A stretch of DNA of 36,441 nucleotides from Clostridiales bacterium. Its GTDB lineage: Bacteria; Bacillota; Clostridia; Lachnospirales; Lachnospiraceae. Shown one piece after another: positions 1-6,784 of this stretch. The position numbers and the translations under genes were made by a program. The stretch is taken from the NCBI GenBank assembly GCA_018372435.1, contig JAHAJA010000044.1, forward strand, positions 1-36,441, read 5' to 3'. The notes under the pieces were generated by a model. That model did no database searches and was not told the origin of the DNA. It saw only the letters and a list, made by a program, of their open reading frames with translations. The stretch's first letter is position 1. Every line of letters begins with the position of its first letter.

Positions 1-54
1 TAGCAGAAAATCGAATACAACAAACAGTGTTATTTTAATAAAAGCTTGTTTCTA

Positions 55-85
55 TGGAATTTACTCTGTCAAAGTGGAATTTACT
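55..85. repeat. Two 11-bp direct repeats, 20-bp period
   Basis: TGGAATTTACT occurs at 55-65 and again at 75-85, separated by CTGTCAAAG. The stretch lies beyond the 3' end of the TetR gene, at the left edge. Tandem copies of about 20 bp with this flavour are seen near the ends of some IS21-family elements, so an insertion-sequence end continuing to the left is possible, but no transposase is visible here. Otherwise I see nothing in positions 1-117. Confidence 0.35.
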
Positions 86-117
86 TTTTCATTTCACCTA
101 TGTATCACTATACAAGC

Positions 118-747
118 TTACATCTCATATAGTTTTAAAAACTGATAAACATGTCTCCTTATTATTTCTTGTGCTTCCTCTTCTTTACCATCTAACGAAT
201 CATATTGACATATCAATAGATAGATTGGGGCATAAAACTGTAATGCCATACTCTTAGCATCTAGTTTTTTCAACATGCCACGTTCCATTAATACATTGAA
301 TAATTCTTCTTGAAAGTTTAACGCATTTTCAAAATATATTTTCTTGAATGTATCGCCAATCACTTGATTTCGATATTGTTCCATCATTAATATTCTACGG
401 AATTTGGACGTGTAAGGATCCTGAAGAAAATATAAGAATATCTTATATACAATCTCATAAAGTTTATCCGCTGTAATGTTCATATAAGAATCTACTACAC
501 TGGAAGCCTCTCCATGTGGGAGATGAAACAAGGACATTGCTTCATCATATCTAATCTCCATATACTTTACAATGGAATCAAAGATGTCTTGCTTACTCTT
601 ATAATGCTTATATATAGAACTGCCCTTTATGTTAACCGCAGCTGCAATATCCCGCATCGATACTCCTTCATAACCACTCTGTGAGAATAATTCAAGTGCC
701 ATATAAAGTATCTTTTCTTTGGTCCCCATTTCTTCAAAAGATTTCAT
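118..747 (-). CDS. TetR/AcrR-family repressor of the radical SAM operon
   Basis: A 209-residue TetR-type regulator. The N-terminal helix-turn-helix (about residues 5-55) is clear, with the typical run ending in SSIYKHYKSKQDIFD; the C-terminal ligand domain is not recognisable by eye. I start it at the ATG at 747, which has AAAAGGAG 11 nt upstream, rather than at a TTG codon at 786. It is the second gene of an operon, 43 bp after the radical SAM gene. The promoter of that operon contains two 16-bp palindromes (1933-1948 and 1963-1978) that suit a TetR dimer, so autoregulation is likely. It is a clear paralogue of the TetR at 13323-13895. The inducer is unknown. Confidence 0.88.
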   Translation of the reverse strand: MKSFEEMGTKEKILYMALELFSQSGYEGVSMRDIAAAVNIKGSSIYKHYKSKQDIFDSIVKYMEIRYDEAMSLFHLPHGEASSVVDSYMNITADKLYEIVYKIFLYFLQDPYTSKFRRILMMEQYRNQVIGDTFKKIYFENALNFQEELFNVLMERGMLKKLDAKSMALQFYAPIYLLICQYDSLDGKEEEAQEIIRRHVYQFLKLYEM

Positions 748-790
748 ACTATTCGTGTCTCCTTTTCTGAATGCATAGTTTCGCAATTGG

Positions 791-1885
791 CTAGTACTTG
801 GTATTCATGAAACCCTCTACTATTTCTCTTTGTTCAAACAGTACACAGCCACCAACGTGTTCTTTCATCAGAATATTGTCTGCACGCAGTTTTTGAAACA
901 AAGGTGATTGTAGTGTCTCCAATAGTGTATTGTCTCTAACATTCGTGTCCGAATATGGAGAGAACGGACACGGTTCTGCTCCACCCATTGCATTAATATG
1001 AAAGAATCCTCTTCCAGCTGCTAAACAACCTCCTGAAGTCTTTTCATCACCGGGGAAAGATACAAAAACCAGGTGCGGTTGTTCCACTCTAAGTTTTACC
1101 AGCCGTTGTTCCATCAATGTACGTTCCTTATCGTTAATGGCAAGCCCCTTTGTCTTCTCATCTACAGGAACAAACTCTACATAGATAACTACTTTAACAC
1201 CCTTATCTACTAACATATCTGTAAAAACTTCACTCATTACCTCTTCAAGGTTACTCTTTGTTACTGTTACTGATACGCCATATAGAATTCCTTTCCTCTG
1301 TAGGTTCGTCATGTTCTCCTGCAAAGTCTCGTACATGCCAATTCCCCGTCGCATATCAGTCGCTTCTTTTTGCCCTTCTATGCTTAATATCGGTACTAAG
1401 TTCCGATTCTCATCAAGCAACTTCATATATTGTTCCTCAAACATTGTGCCATTGGTAAAGACCGGAAATATGATGTCTTTATGTTTTGCTGCCTCTTCTA
1501 GCACATCTCTGCGAAGAAATGGTTCTCCCCCTGCTAACAAGATAAAGCTTACCCCTAAATCTTCAGCCTGTGAAAACACAGTATTCCATTCTTCATTCGT
1601 TAACTGTCCTAGGCTTACCACATCTGAGCAACATTGATTTGCCCTAGCATAACAACCAGCGCAATGAAGATTACATTGAGTAGTAATACTAGCAATTAAG
1701 AATGCTGGTATATGTATATTGCTCTCGTCATACTCTTTTCGTATCTTCGCCGCTTTCTTCGCTGATAACGTATATTTACCTAAGAATACAGATTCTTTTG
1801 GATTTTTCAAAGTCGCTTTCATTGCTCCCTTAATGATTCTCTCAATTCCACCGTATAAATATTCCCCCAAATTAATTTCTTGCAT
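791..1885 (-). CDS. Radical SAM protein with SPASM-like C-terminus
   Basis: A 364-residue radical SAM enzyme. The cluster motif CNLHCAGC (C71, C75, C78; CX3CX2C) and the SAM-binding GGEP motif (119-122) are present. The C-terminal part has further cysteines (C287, C306 in an EPCPF motif, C347), suggesting a reduced SPASM/twitch-type auxiliary cluster region. The substrate cannot be told; there is no adjacent precursor peptide gene. I start it at the ATG at 1885, which follows GGAAAGGAG with a 7-nt spacer. An upstream in-frame ATG at 1930 lies against the operator and has no ribosome site. It is cotranscribed with the downstream TetR gene, and its promoter has two operator palindromes, so expression is presumably induced by a small molecule or stress sensed by that TetR. 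Confidence 0.85.
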   Translation of the reverse strand: MQEINLGEYLYGGIERIIKGAMKATLKNPKESVFLGKYTLSAKKAAKIRKEYDESNIHIPAFLIASITTQCNLHCAGCYARANQCCSDVVSLGQLTNEEWNTVFSQAEDLGVSFILLAGGEPFLRRDVLEEAAKHKDIIFPVFTNGTMFEEQYMKLLDENRNLVPILSIEGQKEATDMRRGIGMYETLQENMTNLQRKGILYGVSVTVTKSNLEEVMSEVFTDMLVDKGVKVVIYVEFVPVDEKTKGLAINDKERTLMEQRLVKLRVEQPHLVFVSFPGDEKTSGGCLAAGRGFFHINAMGGAEPCPFSPYSDTNVRDNTLLETLQSPLFQKLRADNILMKEHVGGCVLFEQREIVEGFMNTKY

Positions 1886-1932
1886 TGTAATACTCCTTTC
1901 CATATTAGAATTTACAATAAGTATTTTCATTT

Positions 1933-1985
1933 GCTAACACTTGTTAGCCTGATTATATAATAGCTAACAAGTGTTATCCTGTCAA
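1933..1985 (-). promoter_or_regulatory. Promoter with two TetR operators (radical SAM-TetR operon)
   Basis: Read on the minus strand: -35 TTGACA (1980-1985), 17-bp spacer, -10 TATTAT (1957-1962). The spacer holds GCTAACAAGTGTTATC (+ strand, 1963-1978), an almost perfect palindrome. Immediately downstream lies GCTAACACTTGTTAGC (1933-1948), a palindrome with perfect 7-bp arms and a 2-bp centre. The two centres are 30 bp apart. A repressor on these sites would block the -35/-10 spacer and the start region. Confidence 0.82.
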
Positions 1986-2013
1986 GTACTATCTGTAAAG
2001 TAATTACTTCTAT

Positions 2014-2823
2014 TTAGAAACTAATATTAAGTAATCTTGTTTTCGCATATCGTCCAGCACTCGTAATTGTTTTCTTGCTTAGATGATTATAATACCAACA
2101 TCCTGATATCGGTATCCCCCCCTGTTCTCTACAGATATCCCCCAAATGATATTGCAAACTTCGGCCTACACCTTTTCTTCGTTTCTCTTCAATGGTAATC
2201 ATTCCACATGCCAAATATCCTTTTTGAATCTGATTTGGCACAATCACTCCATATCCCAAAACCTCTCCTTCACTCTCTAATTGATATAAGGCATATCTTC
2301 CTTCTGTAAAGTCTTCTAAGGTGAAACTATCAAAGAAATCCCCTGTGGTTTCACGCATCTTTTGAATACATTCACTCTCGTGCACTCCAATCTGCTTAAT
2401 ACAATCTCTTGTAAACTCTGGTTCCCTGACCTTGTGCGGAATTGTTCCATCAAAGAAATACGCTTGCAGTTCAATCTTTTTATGTAAATCTATACAGATT
2501 GATAAGAATGCTTCATCACAAGTCGCTACAAATGCTCGAGTTAGATTGTGTTCTTTAAGTATCCTCTCTACTAGATCCCTTGCATATGGATAATACATTT
2601 CTTCCACATAAAACGAAGTAAGATAGGTATCGTCATTCCATAATAGCCTGGTTGAAAAACAACCACAAACCATATCTTCTCCCTCAGCCGATATCAGGTA
2701 AATATCTCCCTTCAAGATATGTTCTTCCCAAAAGTCATCTACGACACCTGAGAAGGTCTGTACATACTTTTCATAAACTGGCCTTGCTTCTTTCATGGAT
2801 ACCTTTTTTAAGTTAAAATTCAT
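2014..2823 (-). CDS. GNAT-family N-acetyltransferase
   Basis: A 269-residue protein with a GNAT fold in its C-terminal part: the acetyl-CoA pyrophosphate loop KRRKGVGRSL lies at about residues 214-223, after a strand motif (LGYGVIVP). The N-terminal half is less conserved and may be a degenerate second GNAT domain. The substrate is unknown; an antibiotic, a polyamine or a protein N-terminus are all possible. I start it at the ATG at 2823 because the next upstream ATG (2835) sits only 1 nt from the AAGGGG ribosome site. It is preceded by a long leader (2824 to about 3363) with a 9-codon uORF, two terminator hairpins and an overlapping 35-codon ORF. That strongly suggests regulation by attenuation, as seen for many drug-resistance genes. 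Confidence 0.8.
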   Translation of the reverse strand: MNFNLKKVSMKEARPVYEKYVQTFSGVVDDFWEEHILKGDIYLISAEGEDMVCGCFSTRLLWNDDTYLTSFYVEEMYYPYARDLVERILKEHNLTRAFVATCDEAFLSICIDLHKKIELQAYFFDGTIPHKVREPEFTRDCIKQIGVHESECIQKMRETTGDFFDSFTLEDFTEGRYALYQLESEGEVLGYGVIVPNQIQKGYLACGMITIEEKRRKGVGRSLQYHLGDICREQGGIPISGCWYYNHLSKKTITSAGRYAKTRLLNISF

Positions 2824-2920
2824 ATAAATTACCATGCCCCTTCAAAAGTCTGGCGACTTTGTGCAAGTCAACTTGTTGACTTTGGGCACCAAATCGCCGT
2901 GTGAATGATTTATCTTCCAC
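2813..2920 (-). CDS. Candidate 35-codon leader ORF overlapping the GNAT start
   Basis: A GTG at 2920 follows GAGGAG by 5 nt and opens a 35-codon frame. It runs through the leader hairpin and stops 11 nt inside the GNAT gene, in a different frame, so translation of the two could be coupled. Its last part reads GHGNLYEF. A matching HGYLYE stretch occurs in the same relative frame upstream of the GH43 gene at 20640. The nucleotide differences between the two copies change amino acids, so the conservation may belong to the RNA or DNA rather than to the peptide. Confidence 0.4.
   Translation of the reverse strand: MEDKSFTRRFGAQSQQVDLHKVARLLKGHGNLYEF
2819..2898 (-). promoter_or_regulatory. Structured leader hairpin and conserved start module (GNAT gene)
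   Basis: On the minus strand GGCGA (2898-2894) pairs with TCGCC (2856-2852), GTGC with GCAC inside it, and AGTCAAC with GTTGACT at the tip. This gives a three-part stem interrupted by small internal loops. It is followed by AAGGGG and the 20-bp module TTCATATAAATTACCATGCC (+ strand, 2819-2838) that contains the gene start. The module recurs with one mismatch at the GH43 start (20636-20655). The fold places the ribosome site just after the stem. Confidence 0.55.
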
Positions 2921-2952
2921 ACTATCTCCTCAAAAATAGAATAAAAAATAAA

Positions 2953-3001
2953 AAACTACCATACAATAAGCATCCTGTATGCTCTTATAGTATGGTAGTT
3001 T
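2953..3001 (-). terminator. Intrinsic terminator within the GNAT leader
   Basis: AAACTACCATAC (2953-2964) pairs perfectly with GTATGGTAGTTT (2990-3001), and AGCAT/ATGCT continue the stem toward the loop. On the minus strand the hairpin is followed by TTTTTTATTTTTTATTC. It lies about 130 nt upstream of the GNAT start, so full-length GNAT mRNA made from the upstream promoter must read through it. Confidence 0.75.
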
Positions 3002-3161
3002 GATTTATAGTTATAGACTCTTAAAAGAAAGCATGATTTCCAGACAGCAGAGTAAATCAATGCACATATATACATAATTGTTCATGTGTGCATGCAGTCT
3101 TTACTGAGTGTATTTCATATAATATTACAGAAGATCTCGATGAATTCCCCATAACACAAAA

Positions 3162-3183
3162 AAGACACACCCTCGTGTGTCTT
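3162..3183 (-). terminator. Intrinsic terminator after the 9-codon uORF
   Basis: AAGACACAC-CCTC-GTGTGTCTT forms a perfect 9-bp stem with a 4-nt loop. On the minus strand it is followed by TTTTTTGTGTT. It sits 105 nt downstream of the MLRVEDHFR uORF stop. It could be an attenuator for the GNAT gene and could also end transcripts from the ABC operon upstream. Confidence 0.8.
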
Positions 3184-3288
3184 ATATATTGCTTTCTATT
3201 CAGAATCAAATTCTAAGTTAAGAACATACATAAAGGATACTTTAACGATAACATAAGCAACAACACTTATGCCAACATGCCTATTCAG

Positions 3289-3318
3289 TTATCTGAAATG
3301 ATCCTCTACACGTAACAT
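3289..3318 (-). CDS. 9-codon leader peptide MLRVEDHFR
   Basis: ATG at 3318 has a near-perfect ribosome site (AAGGAGGA, 3325-3332) and a 6-nt spacer, and the frame ends at TAA after nine codons. The final codons and stop lie inside a small hairpin, TTCAG-ATAA-CTGAA. The word CTGAATAG just after the stop recurs 85 nt downstream, directly before terminator 3162-3183. A strong ribosome site on so short a frame, followed by a terminator, is the usual arrangement of a translation-sensing attenuator. I do not recognise the peptide. Confidence 0.6.
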   Translation of the reverse strand: MLRVEDHFR

Positions 3319-3369
3319 ATGTTCTCCTCCTTAGAGCCTAGATTTATTCATTGTGTTTGCTCTTTAATC

Positions 3370-3398
3370 AGATTAACATATAACCTCACATGTGTCAA
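3370..3398 (-). promoter_or_regulatory. Candidate promoter of the GNAT leader
   Basis: On the minus strand TTGACA (3393-3398), a 17-bp spacer and TAATCT (3370-3375). The -35 is perfect and the -10 is poor. It begins 11 bp after the stop codon of the ABC permease, so the leader could be transcribed from here or by read-through from the ABC operon. Confidence 0.45.
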
Positions 3399-3408
3399 CA
3401 ATTTCCAT

Positions 3409-4173
3409 CTACAGTTTTTTCTTATTGAACACCATAATTGCTCCTAGTAAACTAAGTACCGTTATTATAATTGTAATAATTATTGAATAAGCGAAATCTG
3501 CTATCATCATTTCACCAGTTATTAATGACATATTGCCTGATGTAAGACGGATTGGATTGAATTCCTGCAACCTTGGAACCATGTTAATTAGGAATAATGT
3601 AACTACTACTACTCCTACTAACAATAAACAAGCATAATTACTCTTAACGATTGCCCCCATTAGAAGTAGTATCGCAATCAAGAAGACCCCAAATAACCAT
3701 AAGCACGCTACTGATTGTAAAATTTGTCCCATTCCATCAATATTCCAGTAATAAGCAGTATAGTATATTGAAATCATAAAACATAGTGCCAAACTTATTG
3801 TCCACATACATACAGACATCGTAAATTTGGAAAGAATAATTGTACTTCTCTTAAGGCCCTTTGTAACCATATTGACAAAAGTTCCTTTACTACATTCTCC
3901 CGTCATTCCTCCGCTGAACATAATTACAAGAACAATCAACCCCATCTGTGGTACATTCTTATAAAATTGTAACCACGAATCCATTGCTGTTGGTTCTGGA
4001 ATCGTAATCGTTATCCCCTCTGTTGCTAAGTTAGACAGAAGCTCTGGCGTAATCTTGGCCGTTATAGGATTCATAATCCCTATAATAAAGAAAACTGCTA
4101 ATAAGATGAAGAATCGATACGTACGAATGCTCTCCAGCCATTCCTTTTTCGTAAATGCTATATATGCTTTCAT
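3409..4173 (-). CDS. ABC-2 type transporter permease
   Basis: A 254-residue membrane protein with about six hydrophobic segments: one near residues 20-40, a long extracytoplasmic loop, then a cluster from about 75 to 245. It ends in a short basic tail (FNKKKL). This is the membrane half of an ABC-2 exporter; the substrate is unknown. It starts at 4173 with TAAAGGAG 7 nt upstream and follows the ATPase gene by 10 bp. It is the last gene of a four-gene operon (HTH, PLDc_N protein, ATPase, permease). Confidence 0.85.
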   Translation of the reverse strand: MKAYIAFTKKEWLESIRTYRFFILLAVFFIIGIMNPITAKITPELLSNLATEGITITIPEPTAMDSWLQFYKNVPQMGLIVLVIMFSGGMTGECSKGTFVNMVTKGLKRSTIILSKFTMSVCMWTISLALCFMISIYYTAYYWNIDGMGQILQSVACLWLFGVFLIAILLLMGAIVKSNYACLLLVGVVVVTLFLINMVPRLQEFNPIRLTSGNMSLITGEMMIADFAYSIIITIIITVLSLLGAIMVFNKKKL

Positions 4174-4183
4174 AGTTACTCCT

Positions 4184-5107
4184 TTACTCTTTCACGATTT
4201 CCATAAAAAGATCTTCAAGCGTCGGTTTTACACACATAAATTTAACTGGAACTATATCATTTTGAGCTAGAATTTGTAATGACACTTTGGACAATTCATT
4301 CATGTTACTTGCCTTTAATTCAATTGCTAAAGGATTATCCTCATTTCCTTTGTATACATTTGCTAGATCTTTTGCTTCATTTTGAAAGCGTTTTAAATCC
4401 TCTATTTTTGAAAATTCAATCTCTATTCCATCTCTCGCATGATTCGTTTTGATTGTTACCAAGTCCCCCTGCATTTGAATCTTTCCTTGATGTATTAATG
4501 CTATATTATCACATATTCGCTCCACATCAGATAGAATATGTGTTGAAAACATTACCGTAGTCTTATCCTTAACCTTATACAAGATATCAAGAATTTCTTT
4601 CCTTCCGATTGGGTCGAGAGCTGATGTCGGTTCATCACAGACCAATAGTTTAGGTTCATTTAACAATGCTTGTGCGATACCTAATCTTTGTTTCATTCCT
4701 CTAGAAAATCCTGCAATCTTCTTATTTGCTTTCTCTAATCCAACTAGATCTAGTAACTCTTCAGTCCTTAGCTTACATTCATTCTTCTTCATCCCCGTGA
4801 TTTCACCACATAAAGCAAGGTATTCCAAAGGCTTCATATAACCATAGTATTCTGGTACGTCTGGTAGATATCCTATGTAACGGTTTGTCTTAGTCTGACC
4901 ATACGTTACCCTCTCTCCATTCACCATAACAACACCTTGGTCAGCTTGTAGGAGTCCAAGAATTATCTTCATTGTGGTAGTCTTGCCCGCACCATTTTGT
5001 CCTAAGAAACCAAATACAGAATGTTCTGGTACATGAAAACTCACACCATCTAAGATTACCTGGTTACCAAAAGCTTTACTGACTTCATTAACTTCAAGTA
5101 TATTCAT
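4184..5107 (-). CDS. ABC transporter ATP-binding protein
   Basis: A 307-residue ATPase with Walker A (GQNGAGKTTT, about residues 36-45), signature FSRGMKQRLG, Walker B LLVCDEP with the D-loop SALD, and the switch histidine in STHILSD. The roughly 80-residue C-terminal extension is usual in ABC-2 exporter ATPases of the bacitracin/multidrug type. Its ATG directly follows the stop codon of the PLDc_N gene (TAG-ATG), so translation is coupled. It energises the permease encoded downstream. Confidence 0.92.
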   Translation of the reverse strand: MNILEVNEVSKAFGNQVILDGVSFHVPEHSVFGFLGQNGAGKTTTMKIILGLLQADQGVVMVNGERVTYGQTKTNRYIGYLPDVPEYYGYMKPLEYLALCGEITGMKKNECKLRTEELLDLVGLEKANKKIAGFSRGMKQRLGIAQALLNEPKLLVCDEPTSALDPIGRKEILDILYKVKDKTTVMFSTHILSDVERICDNIALIHQGKIQMQGDLVTIKTNHARDGIEIEFSKIEDLKRFQNEAKDLANVYKGNEDNPLAIELKASNMNELSKVSLQILAQNDIVPVKFMCVKPTLEDLFMEIVKE

Positions 5108-5326
5108 CTATTCGTCTCCTCTTCCAAGCACGAAATAAACCACTGGTCCAAAAACCTGAATAACAACTACAATAATTGCCCACATCACTTTGTTACCAAA
5201 TCTATACGTGTTGTGACGCAATACATGCACTAGTGCCGTAATCATTAAAACCAATTCTACAATAATTAATGGTAATAACAATGGTAAATATTCTTGTAAC
5301 TGTTCTAAACCTGTTGCCAAATACAT
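5108..5326 (-). CDS. Small PLDc_N-type membrane protein
   Basis: A 72-residue protein with two membrane helices (about 13-35 and 44-65), ending in VYFVLGRGDE. This matches the phospholipase D N-terminal (PLDc_N) module, here standing alone without any catalytic HKD domain. Such proteins are common next to ABC-2 exporters in Firmicutes; their role is not settled. I prefer the ATG at 5326, about 10 nt after AAGGAG, over a GTG at 5335 that almost touches it. It sits between the HTH regulator and the ATPase. Confidence 0.8.
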   Translation of the reverse strand: MYLATGLEQLQEYLPLLLPLIIVELVLMITALVHVLRHNTYRFGNKVMWAIIVVVIQVFGPVVYFVLGRGDE

Positions 5327-5358
5327 AAAAAACACACTCCTTCATATATAATTATTGA

Positions 5359-6462
5359 CTATAACAACTCTAACTGTTTTATCATATTCTTGAACTCATT
5401 TTGCTCCTTGATCCCCATAAAAACCGGATTATCTTTTACCGCTGCTATCATACTTGCCTTAACTGACTTTTCATCTCTTGGTGATACGGTACCTATATCA
5501 AACAAATCAAATTTGTTCTCTACCATATCGAAGAATTCATCTCCTCGCAACCTTGCAGGGAATTCAAAGGATTTACAACCGCTAACATATTGATTAAGAT
5601 AATCCATAGCAGCTTCTGTTTGACCTTGTTGTACGTATGCAGTAGCAACGATGTAATAGAAATTTACCATCATATTGGGATTAAGCTTCTCTAAATCAAA
5701 AGCATCCGCAATTTGCAGTGTTCTATTTTTGATTTCCTCAAATCTATCTTTCTCTGTGATAAATAACATAATATATGAACTTAACTCATTAATGATATGC
5801 ATCACATTCTCATAGATTCGAAACTGTAAGGTCTCGATTGCTTTATCTGTTTTTCCTAACATTAGATATGCATTAGATAGAACTACTTCATCTGCTTGTA
5901 CTGGAACCATTGTGTCCTCTAGTAATTCAACAACTTCCAACGCTTTCGAGAGAACTAGATTCGCTGTTGCTTCTAGAGAATTAGCATTCCTCATTAATAA
6001 AGGATCTCCTGATTCACCTTTAATGCGCTTACTTATATCTATTATTCTAGCAATCATTAAGTTTTTCAATTCCTCTGTTGGTGCCCCAATTCCATAATTG
6101 AGATATAATATTGCCAATTGTAATTGCAACTCAAAGCAAGAATAGTATTTCTTACTAATCTTTTCACATTCTTCTAATGTCTTGATATAACCTTCATTTA
6201 CGAATTGTTCCGACAGGGAAACATATATCTTATGAATGGCTTCCCTTGTTAACTGCGGAGAGTACCCCAGTAATTCATCGACCGATATATCAAAGAACGT
6301 TGCAAGTACTGGTAAAATCGTAATATCTGGATAACTTTGTCCCGTCTCCCACTTAGAAACAGATGCTTTCGATACCCCCACATAACTAGCTAAATCTTCT
6401 TGTGTAATTCCTCTTTCTTTACGTTTCTCAATAATCTTCTTAGCTATATTTATTTCTTTCAT
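5359..6462 (-). CDS. XRE-family HTH regulator with TPR-like helical domain
   Basis: A 367-residue protein. Residues 1-65 form a Cro/C1-type helix-turn-helix (RGITQEDLASYVGVSKASVSKWETGQSYPDI). The remaining 300 residues are helical with TPR-like spacing, for example YIVATAYVQQGQTEAAMDYL. It heads the ABC operon, 32 bp before the PLDc_N gene, and is probably its regulator. Proteins of this layout often sense peptides or envelope stress, but no ligand is suggested here. The ATG at 6462 follows AAAGGAG. Confidence 0.85.
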   Translation of the reverse strand: MKEINIAKKIIEKRKERGITQEDLASYVGVSKASVSKWETGQSYPDITILPVLATFFDISVDELLGYSPQLTREAIHKIYVSLSEQFVNEGYIKTLEECEKISKKYYSCFELQLQLAILYLNYGIGAPTEELKNLMIARIIDISKRIKGESGDPLLMRNANSLEATANLVLSKALEVVELLEDTMVPVQADEVVLSNAYLMLGKTDKAIETLQFRIYENVMHIINELSSYIMLFITEKDRFEEIKNRTLQIADAFDLEKLNPNMMVNFYYIVATAYVQQGQTEAAMDYLNQYVSGCKSFEFPARLRGDEFFDMVENKFDLFDIGTVSPRDEKSVKASMIAAVKDNPVFMGIKEQNEFKNMIKQLELL

Positions 6463-6583
6463 ATGAATCTAGTAACTCCTTTCCAAAGTCAAAAACTTTG
6501 TGAAATATTGCATAGGTCGATATCACCTATTACACTACTTGAAGTAAGCAAAAAGGCTCTGACTCCTTAACAAGTATAGTTTC

Positions 6584-6611
6584 ATTATACCTATAAATTG
6601 CAAAAACACAA
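6584..6611 (-). promoter_or_regulatory. Promoter of the HTH/PLDc_N/ABC operon
   Basis: On the minus strand TTGTGT (6606-6611), 16-bp spacer, TATAAT (6584-6589). The roughly 115-nt untranslated leader that follows contains two small inverted repeats, ATAGGT/ACCTAT near 6510-6530 and CAAAG/CTTTG near 6484-6500, which may form weak hairpins. I see no gene between 6463 and 6713. Confidence 0.55.
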
Positions 6612-6713
6612 TGGAATGGTAGTTGATTTCGGTTGATAAAGTTAACTATTAAGAAACTATATTGTACTTTCAGACAACTTAAAACCACAATTCAAGGTCA
6701 TAGGAATTAATAA

Positions 6714-6752
6714 AAGAACTCTACATGGTACTCATTTCCCCGTAGAGTTCTT
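6714..6752 (-). terminator. Terminator of the alpha/beta-hydrolase gene
   Basis: AAGAACTCTAC (6714-6724) and GTAGAGTTCTT (6742-6752) form a perfect 11-bp stem. On the minus strand it is followed by TTATTAATT. It lies 32 bp after the hydrolase stop codon. Confidence 0.75.
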
Positions 6753-6784
6753 AGTTAAAAATGTATTTTCTATCTTTGTATTTT

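Noticed and set aside
1258..1637. Plus-strand open frames opposite the radical SAM gene
   Set aside because: They lack ribosome sites and are antisense to a gene with clear motifs.
3000..3160. A 31-codon frame (MGNSSRSS...) between the two leader terminators
   Set aside because: The only sequence before its ATG is the T-run of the terminator, with no ribosome site; no composition sign of coding.
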